Source: an uncultured Dehalococcoidia bacterium
GTDB taxonomy: Bacteria > Chloroflexota > Dehalococcoidia > Lucifugimonadales > Lucifugimonadaceae
Reading direction: 5' to 3'
Assembly: GCA_913048295.1 (NCBI GenBank)
Contig: CAJWWK010000002.1
Span: 1-64,000, forward strand
DNA: 64,000 nt
Below the pieces are notes generated by a model. It made no database searches. It saw nothing but the letters and a program-made list of their open reading frames with translations, and had not been told where the DNA came from. The position numbers were made by a program, and so were the translations under genes. Positions 43,552 to 52,085 of this stretch are shown one piece after another; positions within the stretch are counted from its first letter, which is position 1; each line of letters opens with the position of its first letter.

Positions 43552-44874
43552 TCAATCGCCGCCCTGTTTTATCAACTCAGAACCCGCAGCTCCTCCGACC
43601 GGCACCTGCACGTAACGCACCGAGTGCGCCTTCTCTCGAATCGAAAGCGACACGATTCCCGCGGCCAGCAATGTCGCCGCGCCAACCGCGAACGGGATGT
43701 CATACGACCCCCACACCGTAAATGCCCATCCGAACAGTATCACCGCGGCAGCACCGCCCAGCTGGTGCGCCATATTCGCAAACCCGAACAGCGTTCCAAG
43801 GTTGCGAACCCCGTATACGTCGGCGGTTAACGACGCCGTCAACGGGACCGTAGCCAGCCAAGACATCCCGCCAACCACCGCAAACACCCAGATCGCCGAC
43901 GATCCCGGCAGCACGATCAAAGAAATGAACGCAATCGCACGTACAAGGTAAACCGCCCCAAGCAGGTTCTTCCTCTGCCATCGATCTGAAAGAATCCCGA
44001 TTGCCAGCACTCCTACAGCGTTGATCCCGCTGAGCAACCCAAAGGCCAGTGCGGCGGTTCCAATTGATATATCTTCGCTGACGGCCCACCTCACAAAGTG
44101 CACGGCGATCGAAGCAGTGGTGATCCCGCAAACCCAGTAAGCAAACGAAAGCTGCCAGATAGGCTTCGAGCTGAACGAATCACGCCACTTATCAACATAG
44201 TTCGGGCCCACCGGCCGAACTACCACTTCGGCTTCTCCAGAATCCTGAGATTCCTCGCCATCAATCGCCAGTCCCATGTCCGAAGGTCTGCTGCGAACGA
44301 CAAACAACAACAGGGGAACGCCCAACCCAAGAGCGGCGATACCGACTATCAGCCACGCGGTCCGCCAGCCGAACTCTATCAACGCGTAACTCATGAACGG
44401 CACGACTATCAAACCGCCGACCGAACCGCCGGCCACCAGCACAGCCATTGCCATTCCACGTCTGCGCTCAAACCACCTGGCGACTATCACCCCGGTAGTT
44501 GCAGGAGAAACACCGCCTGACGCGAACGAAATCACGAATCCGTACAACGCAATCAAGCCATAGATGTTAGAAATCGACGCTATTCCAATAGTCGCGACAC
44601 CCATCACCAGGAGCGAAGGGATCACAACTTTCCGCCCGCCATACAGATCGGTCAGGCGTCCGAACAATGGCTGAGATAGCCCGTTCACCAGCCAACCCAC
44701 GCTTGCCGCAATAGAAACGGTTGCAGTCGAAACGCCCCAGTCCTTCTCCCAGGTCTCGACGAAAACGCCAAATCCCTGCCTCGATCCAATAGCAAGGAGC
44801 GTCATGAAAAACAGCGCGGCAATGACGTACCAGCCGTAGAACAGTCCCTTACGAAGCGATTTATCGGACCTCAT
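43552..44874 (-). CDS. MFS transporter (monocarboxylate/oxalate-formate antiporter-like)
   Basis: The 440-aa protein has about 12 membrane segments. The MFS loop 2-3 motif appears as 'GRLTDLYGGRKVV' and the loop 8-9 repeat as 'GILSDRWQRKN'. The N-terminal 'GWYVIAALFFMTLLAIGSRQGFGVF' is typical of the MCT/OFA branch that moves small carboxylates. It forms a pair with the tiny membrane protein just downstream and lies beside an amidohydrolase gene. Uptake of an organic acid is likely; the substrate is unknown. Confidence 0.86.
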   Translation of the reverse strand: MRSDKSLRKGLFYGWYVIAALFFMTLLAIGSRQGFGVFVETWEKDWGVSTATVSIAASVGWLVNGLSQPLFGRLTDLYGGRKVVIPSLLVMGVATIGIASISNIYGLIALYGFVISFASGGVSPATTGVIVARWFERRRGMAMAVLVAGGSVGGLIVVPFMSYALIEFGWRTAWLIVGIAALGLGVPLLLFVVRSRPSDMGLAIDGEESQDSGEAEVVVRPVGPNYVDKWRDSFSSKPIWQLSFAYWVCGITTASIAVHFVRWAVSEDISIGTAALAFGLLSGINAVGVLAIGILSDRWQRKNLLGAVYLVRAIAFISLIVLPGSSAIWVFAVVGGMSWLATVPLTASLTADVYGVRNLGTLFGFANMAHQLGGAAAVILFGWAFTVWGSYDIPFAVGAATLLAAGIVSLSIREKAHSVRYVQVPVGGAAGSELIKQGGD

Positions 44875-44910
44875 CTAGTCACCCAGCCCACACACCATCA
44901 TCCAGTGCTC

Positions 44911-45795
44911 CTAGTCAACGCCAAGTATTTCCACTGCGTCGCGGTTGATAATCCCCTCGATCGCATCATCCGGAATCGACGGCAGGTGATGGTCCTTCGC
45001 AAATTTCGACAGGCCGCGAAGATGGTCGATGTTGTCCTGGGGCAGGGTTACCGGCCAATCTGATGCAAACAGGATCTTGTCGGTCACACCCCATTCGTAA
45101 AACAGCATCATCCCCTGCCAGAACGAATAAGGTCGGTAAAACTGGGCTGAAACATCGGCCCAAACGTTCGGGTGCTTCCGGACCACGGCAAGACAGTCGT
45201 TTTGCCACGGATGGCCAAGGTGCGCCAGGACCATCGTCAGCTTCGGGAACGCCATCGCCACTTTTTCAGTTGTAAGTGGATGGGCGTAGGTCAGCGGTGC
45301 CTCGGTCATTGGCGACGTGCCCTGGTGAAACACAATCGGAATGTTGTCGGCTTCCAGACGGGCGAACAACTCGAATGCCTCGTGACCTGTCGGGTCGAAA
45401 TCCTGGTAATTCGGCCCCAGCTTGATCCCCTTGCAACCGAGATCGCCTACGCACCGGTCGTACTCTTCATTCCAGTTTGGGTCGAGCGGATGAAGCGACA
45501 TGAACGGGATGATCTTGTCGGGCGCGTGCTTTGCGGTCTCGGCTGCCACATCGTTCTGATTCATCTCCTCCGACCAACCCTCGGTACGCAACACCCGCTC
45601 ACCCGGACGCCATGGCCTAGGGGCGATTCCGAAAATAAACGCCTTATCGACCGGGCCCATGTCCCGCAGGTAATCGTCGATCGAATTGGTGAGGTAAACC
45701 GTCTCACCAGAGCGCATTGTCGTCTCGGTGACCACCTCATCGGGCGGTACGGTACCCATGTGGCTTGGAAGGTGGGTGTGTACGTCAACAATCAT
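44911..45795 (-). CDS. Amidohydrolase-2 family metal-dependent hydrolase
   Basis: Unlike the two related proteins at 5.3 and 7.4 kb, this one keeps the canonical HxH metal motif in 'DVHTHLPSHM' at its N-terminus. It also has 'VLAHLGHPW' and the catalytic Asp in 'LFASDWPVT'. The ORF opens at 45876, but the ATG at 45795, behind a GGAGC site, gives 294 aa and starts right at the motif. Members hydrolyse lactones or amides or decarboxylate aromatic and furan acids. It lies between two MFS genes, consistent with catabolism of an imported acid. Confidence 0.83.
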   Translation of the reverse strand: MIVDVHTHLPSHMGTVPPDEVVTETTMRSGETVYLTNSIDDYLRDMGPVDKAFIFGIAPRPWRPGERVLRTEGWSEEMNQNDVAAETAKHAPDKIIPFMSLHPLDPNWNEEYDRCVGDLGCKGIKLGPNYQDFDPTGHEAFELFARLEADNIPIVFHQGTSPMTEAPLTYAHPLTTEKVAMAFPKLTMVLAHLGHPWQNDCLAVVRKHPNVWADVSAQFYRPYSFWQGMMLFYEWGVTDKILFASDWPVTLPQDNIDHLRGLSKFAKDHHLPSIPDDAIEGIINRDAVEILGVD

Positions 45796-45893
45796 TTCGG
45801 TAAAAGCTCCGATCCGCCGCGGTATTGAATCTTTTCGATGTCGGCGAATACTACGCTTCGCGCACGAACCAAACATATATACAGTTGCGCAAT

Positions 45894-47198
45894 ATGAGCC
45901 CGCTACGACCCGAAGAACAGGCGCGAACGCAAATGCGCCGCTGGCGACATCGCGTGTTGTTCAGCTTCGCCGTGTTCTACCTGTTCGTCTACATGGGCAG
46001 GTTCAACCACTGGCCTGCCGGGCCTGTCATCCGCGAAGACCTGGGCTTCACCCACGTGGATATCGGCATCATCAACGCCTGCCTTTTGTGGGGATTTGCA
46101 ATCGGCGACTTCGTTCACGGCCGACTCGCCGAATCGTACGGCTACCGGTTCTGGATTCTAATCGGCACCCTGGTCTCGGTCGCTCTGAACTGGATCACCA
46201 GCTTCGGATCTACCCTCTGGACGATCGCCATCCCGTGGGGTCTCAACGGATTCGCCAACGCCGTGGTCTGGTCACCGGGAATTGGAATGCTCGCCCAGTG
46301 GTGGCAACGCGGGCAGCGTGGACGAATAATGGGAATCGTCGGCGTCGCAGCCGGGTCGGCCATGCTGGTGATGTGGCTTATTACCGGCTGGACAGTCGCC
46401 GAGTTCGGCTGGCGAGCTGCTTTCAGGTATCCACCCCTACTCATGGTCCCGGCGGTGATCGCCCTGTTTTTCATGGTGAGAGACCGCCCGTCGGACGTTG
46501 GACTCAAAGATCAGGAACAGTCCGGGTTTATAGAGGCCAAATCCGAACCCGCCTCGGGAACTGACCCTCAATCTGAAACCCGCCTGGAAACGATTGTCCC
46601 CGATAACGATGGCCCCCTCACCGCCTACCGAGTGCTTTTCTCCGACTGGCGGTTCGTTGCCACTTCGCACGTCAAGGGTCTGGAAAACGTTGTCAGGTAC
46701 GGGCTCACCACATGGGCACCGCTCTACTACTTCGAGGAAGCGGGCCTGTCCATCCAGACAACCGCGCTTGTGACAATCGCCCTGCCGGTCGGTTACCTCA
46801 CAGCACCGCTGGCATCCGGCTGGATATCCGATATCGCGCTGGGTGGACGCCGGAGCCCGATGATCGCGATTTCGGCAGTCGTCTCGGCCGCCGCACTCGT
46901 CGGACTCGCACTCGTCCCAGCCACTAACCTGTACGCAGGCGCAGGGCTGCTGTTCGTTGGCGCATTCGCCATGAGCCTATCGATGAGCTCGACCCTTGTC
47001 GTCGACCTGGCCGGTCCCAGGTACGCAGCCACCGCTTCGGGCGTGCTCGACGGTCACGGCTACGTCTACGCCGGTGCCCAGGCAATCATATTCGCCCTGG
47101 TCCTCGACACCGTCGGGGCTCCCTGGCAAACCGTGTTCCTCGCAATGGCGGCAGCACGAATCCTCTCCGCAATAATCGCCTGGCGAGTTCGGCTTTAG
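45894..47198 (+). CDS. MFS transporter (organophosphate/sugar-acid-like)
   Basis: The protein has about 12 membrane segments. Its N-terminal 'FYLFVYMGRFNHWPAGPVI' and following 'GRLAESYGYRFW' resemble the anion:cation symporter/GlpT side of the MFS. The ORF track begins at 45825, inside the divergent amidohydrolase leader; the ATG at 45894 gives about 434 aa and a proper cytosolic start. It diverges from the amidohydrolase gene and may share its regulatory region. The substrate is unknown; a hexuronate or similar acid is a guess from context. Confidence 0.84.
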   Translation: MSPLRPEEQARTQMRRWRHRVLFSFAVFYLFVYMGRFNHWPAGPVIREDLGFTHVDIGIINACLLWGFAIGDFVHGRLAESYGYRFWILIGTLVSVALNWITSFGSTLWTIAIPWGLNGFANAVVWSPGIGMLAQWWQRGQRGRIMGIVGVAAGSAMLVMWLITGWTVAEFGWRAAFRYPPLLMVPAVIALFFMVRDRPSDVGLKDQEQSGFIEAKSEPASGTDPQSETRLETIVPDNDGPLTAYRVLFSDWRFVATSHVKGLENVVRYGLTTWAPLYYFEEAGLSIQTTALVTIALPVGYLTAPLASGWISDIALGGRRSPMIAISAVVSAAALVGLALVPATNLYAGAGLLFVGAFAMSLSMSSTLVVDLAGPRYAATASGVLDGHGYVYAGAQAIIFALVLDTVGAPWQTVFLAMAAARILSAIIAWRVRL

Positions 47199-47247
47199 CC
47201 TAGTTGGTCGAATTCAGGCGGACCGAGATCCACATGAAGTTACCATG

Positions 47248-47877
47248 TCACTCTCGCAGCACACGGAACCCGATCTCGTTGCCCAGGCTTTTCTTCATCG
47301 ACAGCCTGATCATCAGGAGAGTCAGCGGCTCGAGCAATCGCGAAGAGTCGAGCCCTCCCGCATCGACCACATCAAACCCCAGCTCGGCAATCAGCGCGAT
47401 AACGACCCGTTTGGCATCGGCGTCATGGCCGCAGATCGGAATCGAAATCTCCCGGCCATCCAGCTTCCGACCGTCAAGCAGCCGGGCGTCGACAATGTTC
47501 AGGGCCTTCACAACCCTCGCTCCTACCGCCCACTCGGCCACCCGCTCCCCACCGCTACTCGTGTGACCGACATCCAGCTTCAGGCCGCGGGCGATCGGGT
47601 TCGTCGCATCGATCAAAACCCGTCCCGAAACGTCACCCAGCCGGGATATCGACTGCTCAACCGCACCCCACGGCACAGCAAGCACAATCACATCGGCACC
47701 GGTCACCGATGCAGACAACCCGGCCGCTTCAACCCCGTTTCCGATCTCAGCAACCAGCGAGACCATCCGTTCGGACTCAGGCGATCGCGACCCGATCACA
47801 ACCGAATGCCCCAGCGCCGACCACGCCCTCGCAAGCCCCTCGCCGACACTCCCGCTGCCGATAACTGCGATTCGCAT
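47248..47877 (-). CDS. NADPH-dependent F420 reductase-like oxidoreductase
   Basis: The 209-aa Rossmann protein starts 'MRIAVIGSGSVGEGLARAW', then shows 'VIGSRSPES', 'VIVLAVPW' and 'LIDATNP'. These blocks are characteristic of the F420-dependent NADP oxidoreductase / NADP-binding family. Such enzymes pass hydride between F420H2 and NADP+, though many homologues have other roles. Its ATG overlaps the stop of the upstream epimerase (TAATG), so the two are coupled. A true F420 link is only suggested. Confidence 0.78.
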   Translation of the reverse strand: MRIAVIGSGSVGEGLARAWSALGHSVVIGSRSPESERMVSLVAEIGNGVEAAGLSASVTGADVIVLAVPWGAVEQSISRLGDVSGRVLIDATNPIARGLKLDVGHTSSGGERVAEWAVGARVVKALNIVDARLLDGRKLDGREISIPICGHDADAKRVVIALIAELGFDVVDAGGLDSSRLLEPLTLLMIRLSMKKSLGNEIGFRVLRE

Positions 47878-48641
47878 TAGACTTCCAGCTCAAGATGCGA
47901 CTGCGGAGTCCAACCAAGTAACCGTCGGGCCTTCGAAAGGTTGTGTTCCTTCTCATCCTCGTCGCCGGCAATAAACACCGGGTCGAACCGACCATGCCCG
48001 ACCTGTACAGTCTCAAGAGCAGCAAGATAGGCCCGCGCAAGATCGGCCTCGTCGGTAACAAATAGCGGCTTCGATCCGTCAGGCCGGTCGCCGATCGGCC
48101 GCTGCCGCTCCTCGATGTAGTCCTCGCGTTTACGTGGACCCGTAATGCGCAGCGCAATGATGTTCATATCGAACCACGAAGCAAAGTACCGGCAGATTGC
48201 CTCGCCAAACCCCTTGCTTAGCCCGTACGCGCTAGGGGTGTCGAGCGGTATCTCTTCTTCAGACCTGTAGTAGTCACGTCCACGGTAATGAACGCTCATG
48301 CTGCTCGTGTACACCCCGCGAGTTAACCCCGCACCTTGCGCCAGCCAGAGAAAGGTATGCAGGCCGAGGCAGTTGACATCGTAATTCTGGCGGATGACCT
48401 TCAAATCCTGGTCGGTCACCGACCCGCCCTGCGGACTCAGCATCACCAGCCAGATAAACGCATCGACCCCGTCGATCGCCTTTGCAATCGCCTCGGGGTC
48501 GGTAACCGAACCCTGAACAAACTCAACGCCATCATGCTGCGGCTGGGCGAGATCGAGCACCCGCAATTCGTGATGCTCTTTCAGATAAGGCGTAATGAAC
48601 GTGCCGACCATCCCCGCCCCACCCGCAAGTAAAACCTTCAA
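47877..48641 (-). CDS. NAD-dependent epimerase/dehydratase
   Basis: The 254-aa extended SDR has 'LLAGGAGMVGTFI' at the N-terminus, 'VYTSSMSVHY' in the middle and the catalytic 'YGLSKGFGE' (Tyr-Lys) near residue 158. It resembles nucleoside-sugar epimerases and uronate dehydrogenases, and is a distant relative of the gene at 4531. It is translationally coupled to the F420-type reductase. A sugar or sugar-acid oxidation role is likely; the exact substrate is unknown. Confidence 0.82.
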   Translation of the reverse strand: MKVLLAGGAGMVGTFITPYLKEHHELRVLDLAQPQHDGVEFVQGSVTDPEAIAKAIDGVDAFIWLVMLSPQGGSVTDQDLKVIRQNYDVNCLGLHTFLWLAQGAGLTRGVYTSSMSVHYRGRDYYRSEEEIPLDTPSAYGLSKGFGEAICRYFASWFDMNIIALRITGPRKREDYIEERQRPIGDRPDGSKPLFVTDEADLARAYLAALETVQVGHGRFDPVFIAGDEDEKEHNLSKARRLLGWTPQSHLELEV

Positions 48642-48673
48642 CTAACTCTCCTTCTGACACCTGGCGCTCCTGT

Positions 48674-48712
48674 CCCTTATCTCCGGGAAAGAAGGCTAGG
48701 TTGAGTGGTAAT
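48674..48712. repeat. Intergenic hairpin repeat, copy 3 (variant)
   Basis: CCCTTATCTCCGGGAAAGAAGG forms an imperfect hairpin followed by CTAGGTTGAGTGGTAATGCT. It aligns with 43271-43310 over most of its length. It lies between two minus-strand genes. Confidence 0.5.
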
Positions 48713-48751
48713 GCTGCCTAAAGCCGAGGCGGACATCGAAAATTCACCGGC

Positions 48752-49762
48752 TCAATCTTCGTCAACATCTTCAAGTGCGCCATCCAGAACCGCGCGCATT
48801 CCACTTGAAACCTCGTTCAGCCTGGCAATCGCTTCGTCAGGCAAAGTAAGTTCTAGCGCACCCGAAACGTCGGCGATCTGCTCGACGGTATCGGCACCTG
48901 AAATAGCAACCGTAATTTCCGGATGCGACATCACCCAGGTCATCGCAACCTGCGGCATCGTGGCACCGACTTCTTTCGCCACCGTATCGACTTCAGCGAT
49001 AACCCTCGCCGCCCGCCCGCGCATGTAAGTCGCGATCTGACCGCGCCGATTTGAACCCCACAGAGTACTGTCGTCAGGCACCTCGTCAGGCCGGTAGGTC
49101 CCACTGAGCAGGCCGACTCCCAGCGGGCTGTACGCCATCACCCCCACGCCAGTCTCCCGCACCATCGGGAACAACTCGTCCTCCTGCGTCCGGTTCATCA
49201 GCGAATACGGGTTCTGCACAAGGATCAGTGGCTGCGCGTTGAGTCGTTCCTGCACCCGCAGCGCCTGCATCACCTGCCACGCCTGATAATTGCTGACCCC
49301 GACGTAGCGGATTTTGCCCTGCTGGATCAGCGTCTCCAACGTCCGGAACTGCTCTTCAAACGAGTTCGTCTCGTCGATCCCGTGGATGATGTAAACGTCT
49401 ATGCGGTCCGTCTGCAACCTGCCGAGCGACCGTTCGACCTCACGCATGATGTGGTAGCGAGAGGTTCCCCGGTCGTTGGGGCCGGGGCCGATCGGACTGT
49501 GCACCTTCGACGTAATCACCACGTCGTCGCGCCGCCCCTTGAGAGCTTGCCCGAGCACCTCCTCAGAACTCCCGATGTTGGCACGATCGTCCATGAAGCC
49601 GTACACGTTCGCACAATCGATCAGGTTGATCCCGGCGTCGAACGCTCGAAGAATCACTTTCTCAGCTTCACCCCGATCGAACTGTCCCCTGAAACCGAGT
49701 CCCAGAGCCATGGGCGACACCTTCACTCCCGCTGTCCCGAAATTTACATATTCAACGGTCAA
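48752..49762 (-). CDS. Aldo/keto reductase
   Basis: The 336-aa AKR barrel carries the catalytic tetrad: Asp and Tyr in 'NLIDCANVYGF', Lys in 'VVITSKVHSP' and His in 'VYIIHGID'. A C-terminal NADPH-binding stretch 'EITVAISGADTVEQI' follows. It reduces aldehydes or ketones with NADPH. It fits the YghZ/Tas-like AKR branch (K+ channel beta-subunit type). It is at the 5' end of the minus-strand group that includes the epimerase and the F420-type reductase. Confidence 0.88.
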   Translation of the reverse strand: MTVEYVNFGTAGVKVSPMALGLGFRGQFDRGEAEKVILRAFDAGINLIDCANVYGFMDDRANIGSSEEVLGQALKGRRDDVVITSKVHSPIGPGPNDRGTSRYHIMREVERSLGRLQTDRIDVYIIHGIDETNSFEEQFRTLETLIQQGKIRYVGVSNYQAWQVMQALRVQERLNAQPLILVQNPYSLMNRTQEDELFPMVRETGVGVMAYSPLGVGLLSGTYRPDEVPDDSTLWGSNRRGQIATYMRGRAARVIAEVDTVAKEVGATMPQVAMTWVMSHPEITVAISGADTVEQIADVSGALELTLPDEAIARLNEVSSGMRAVLDGALEDVDED

Positions 49763-49930
49763 AGTAACTCCCTGTATGGATCCGGGTGCAGATCAAGTAA
49801 ATCCCCTGCATTGCCGAACGCCGAACGCAGATTCTAACCTGATCGAGCGGCGACACGAGACCCATCTGGAAAATAATTACCGAACATCTGCAGGCCCGAC
49901 ACGTAGTACGTGGTTCGCTGCACACTTTAA

Positions 49931-49946
49931 TACTACAAGCGTAGTA
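49931..49946. promoter_or_regulatory. BlaI-type operator upstream of blaI
   Basis: TACTAC-AAGC-GTAGTA is a perfect 6-bp dyad with a 4-nt spacer, ending 10 nt before the blaI start codon. Its core resembles the TACNNNNGTA-type operators bound by BlaI/MecI/CopY repressors, so it probably mediates autorepression. Confidence 0.65.
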
Positions 49947-49956
49947 GAATCAGGCT

Positions 49957-50355
49957 ATGGCTGAAAAAGCGGAATTAGAACAACTCGGCGAACTCGAGAC
50001 TGCGGTGATGGCGGTTGTGTGGCAGTCGGATAAATGCGACGTGAATGACGTCCTCGGCCAGCTCGAATGGGGCAAACCACTCGCGTACACGACGATCATG
50101 ACGGTAATGAACCGCCTGGTCGATAAGCAGTTTTTGGAACGAACTCGATCCGGCCGTAAGTACGTTTACAGGGCGGTAGTACAACGCGACGAGGCTGCCC
50201 GGAACAGGTTCAAAAAGATTGTCGACGGCTTCTACGGCGGTCTTACCGGGCTTGCAGTCTCGGAACTCCTCGGCGGCGAAGACGAAGTCTCGAATGGCGA
50301 GCTCGATGCCCTCGAAGAACTCGTCCGGCGCCGACGGGCCGAAAAGTCCGGTTAG
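49957..50355 (+). CDS. blaI: BlaI/MecI/CopY-family transcriptional repressor
   Basis: The 132-aa winged-helix protein matches the penicillinase-repressor family. Signatures are 'LGELETAVMAVVW' at the N-terminus, 'YTTIMTVMNRLVDKQFL' for the recognition helix, and 'RSGRKYVYRAV' for the wing. Such repressors bind dyad operators as dimers and are removed by proteolysis when a BlaR1/MecR1-type M56 peptidase senses its signal. The following gene looks like a decayed M56 partner, so induction by that route may be lost. A perfect dyad just upstream suggests autoregulation. Confidence 0.9.
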   Translation: MAEKAELEQLGELETAVMAVVWQSDKCDVNDVLGQLEWGKPLAYTTIMTVMNRLVDKQFLERTRSGRKYVYRAVVQRDEAARNRFKKIVDGFYGGLTGLAVSELLGGEDEVSNGELDALEELVRRRRAEKSG

Positions 50356-50357
50356 TT

Positions 50358-51109
50358 TTGGAAACAATCGTAAGATTCATTGAGTACAACCTGGCTTCGA
50401 GCGTGGTAGTCGGAGTTGTGATGATCGCGGTCGTGCTCATCGTAATCAGGGTCGCCGGCGTGAAATCGGTAACGACCCGTAACGGACTGGACGGTGCTGC
50501 CCTGATCAAGGCGACCTTTACGCTTGCCGGATTCGGAACTATTCTGCCGATCAGTGGAACCTTCTGGGCCGACTAACAGGCACAGGTGCTGCCACCCTCG
50601 CAAGTCGGACCCGTACTACTACTATGGGTCGGACTGGTGCTCGTCTTCCGGAACATTATGGCCCGCCGGGCGCTCGAGTCCGCCGGAAACGAGGCGGTTG
50701 GCGAGTCGCTAACAAATCGTGTCAATCAGGCAGTTGAGCACGTGACTTCGAAGTTCCGCAGCCAACCACAAATTGTGTGCAACGCCATCACGTGCAGCGT
50801 GCCGTCCAACTTGATCGCGCCAACCGTAATGCTGAGTCGCAACGCCAGGACACCGGCCATTGCCGAATCCATGTCTCCCCCCACCCTAGTTCTACCGATC
50901 CAAGTCGTCGAAGACTTGGACGATTCAGAGCTTGAAGGCGTTCCGTCAATTTTTTCTGGGGCGTGGCTCTCCTTGCTGTGGGCAGCACCTGGCTTGCCTC
51001 CAACATTTTCGAATTCGAAGACTGGGGGCGGTGGGCGGGAAGCCTGATGCTGGTCATTCTCAGACTCTGGTATCTGGCGCGGACATCAGGTCGGGTCTCA
51101 GACAATTAG
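50358..51109 (+). pseudogene. Degenerate BlaR1/M56-like membrane peptidase gene
   Basis: A TTG start 2 nt after the blaI stop opens a frame with an N-terminal membrane segment. An in-frame TAA (50574-50576) interrupts it, but the same frame resumes with another membrane segment ('LLLWVGLVLVF') and a stretch 'SPPTLVLP...LDDSELEGV'. That stretch resembles the M56 region just before the HExxH zinc site. The HExxH itself is missing: after 'ELEGV' the frame changes and a third-frame tail (50939-51109) encodes two more membrane segments ('FFWGVALLAVG', 'GSLMLVILRLWY'). The position after blaI and these remnants point to a broken sensor peptidase. The family assignment is tentative. Confidence 0.5.
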
Positions 51110-51118
51110 GGAATCTCG

Positions 51119-51183
51119 CGCCGGTTTTTACCAACTCGAGGGATTCGAATTATCCAAATACCTCTTGTTGGTAAAAACCGGCG
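51119..51183. repeat. 17-bp perfect inverted repeat
   Basis: CGCCGGTTTTTACCAAC (51119-51135) and its exact reverse complement (51167-51183) flank a 31-nt loop, between the pseudogene and the ABC transporter. It could be a strong mRNA stem-loop or the remains of a small terminal-inverted-repeat element. No target-site duplication was seen. Confidence 0.6.
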
Positions 51184-51316
51184 ATTTCCACGATCGATCC
51201 GCTCTGTAATATGAATTGTGACCGTTTTTCGCGCAGCGATGTCGTAGTGATCGAAGAAATCACCCGACTCATCGGCGAATCGAATCCGATAGCAACCAAA
51301 GGCAATTCCACACTCA

Positions 51317-52081
51317 ATGACGACAGTTAATCCTGTAATCGTCGCTAAAGAACTTCGCAAGCAGTACGAGGACATCACCGCCGTGGACGGAATCTCGTTC
51401 GAAGTACGGCGAGGGGAAGTCTTCGGAATGCTCGGGCCAAACGGTGCCGGAAAAACCACCACTATCGAAATACTCGAAGGAATGCGCGACGCGGACTCGG
51501 GCCAGGCGATCATCAACGGCATCAATGTAAAAGATGATCCCACGGCGGTGAAAGCAATAATCGGGGTCCAGCTCCAACAGAACGCATTCTTCGACAACCT
51601 GAAGCTCGCAGAGATCGTTGACCTTTACGCCAGGCTATACAAAGCGAAAATCGACCCGGTCGAAATACTGTCCCGCGTCGGTCTCGAAAGCCGCAAGAAC
51701 GCCAGGTACGCCCATCTGTCCGGCGGCCAGAAACAGCGGCTCTCGATAGCTGTCGCACTGGTAAACGACCCGGTCGTCCTGTTCCTCGACGAGCCAACTA
51801 CAGGGCTCGACCCGCAGGCCCGCCGCCAGGTCTGGGCGCTCGTGAACAAGATCAGCGAAAACGGCGCCACGATCATGCTGACGACCCACTACATGGAAGA
51901 GGCCGAAGAACTGTGCGATCGCGTGGCGGTAATCGAGGATGGCCAGATCATCGCGCTCGATACGCCAGACAACCTCATCGACCAGCTACTCGAAACGGGG
52001 TTCAAGCCCGAAAAGCGTGTTCGCGAGGCGACTCTCGACGATGTGTTTTTGAACCTGACCGGCCGCGATCTCAGAGACTAA
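51317..52081 (+). CDS. ABC-2 type transporter ATP-binding protein
   Basis: The 254-aa ATPase has Walker A 'GPNGAGKTTTIEIL', Q-loop 'GVQLQQNAFFD', signature 'LSGGQKQRLSIAVAL', Walker B 'VLFLDEPTTGLD' and H-loop 'LTTHYMEEAEEL'. It is of the DrrA/CcmA export type. It is 4 nt upstream of its permease and would drive efflux of a drug, lipid or other compound across the membrane. The MerR-type gene downstream is a candidate regulator. The substrate is unknown. Confidence 0.92.
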   Translation: MTTVNPVIVAKELRKQYEDITAVDGISFEVRRGEVFGMLGPNGAGKTTTIEILEGMRDADSGQAIINGINVKDDPTAVKAIIGVQLQQNAFFDNLKLAEIVDLYARLYKAKIDPVEILSRVGLESRKNARYAHLSGGQKQRLSIAVALVNDPVVLFLDEPTTGLDPQARRQVWALVNKISENGATIMLTTHYMEEAEELCDRVAVIEDGQIIALDTPDNLIDQLLETGFKPEKRVREATLDDVFLNLTGRDLRD

Positions 52082-52085
52082 CCCT

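Noticed and set aside
50574-50576. In-frame TAA as a recoded codon in the M56-like gene
   Set aside because: TAA is not known to be recoded in this way, and the gene also lacks its zinc site and shifts frame, so decay is simpler.
50932-51174. 80-aa ORF across the end of the M56-like region
   Set aside because: Arg/Gly-rich shadow frame; the neighbouring frame with two membrane segments is the meaningful one.
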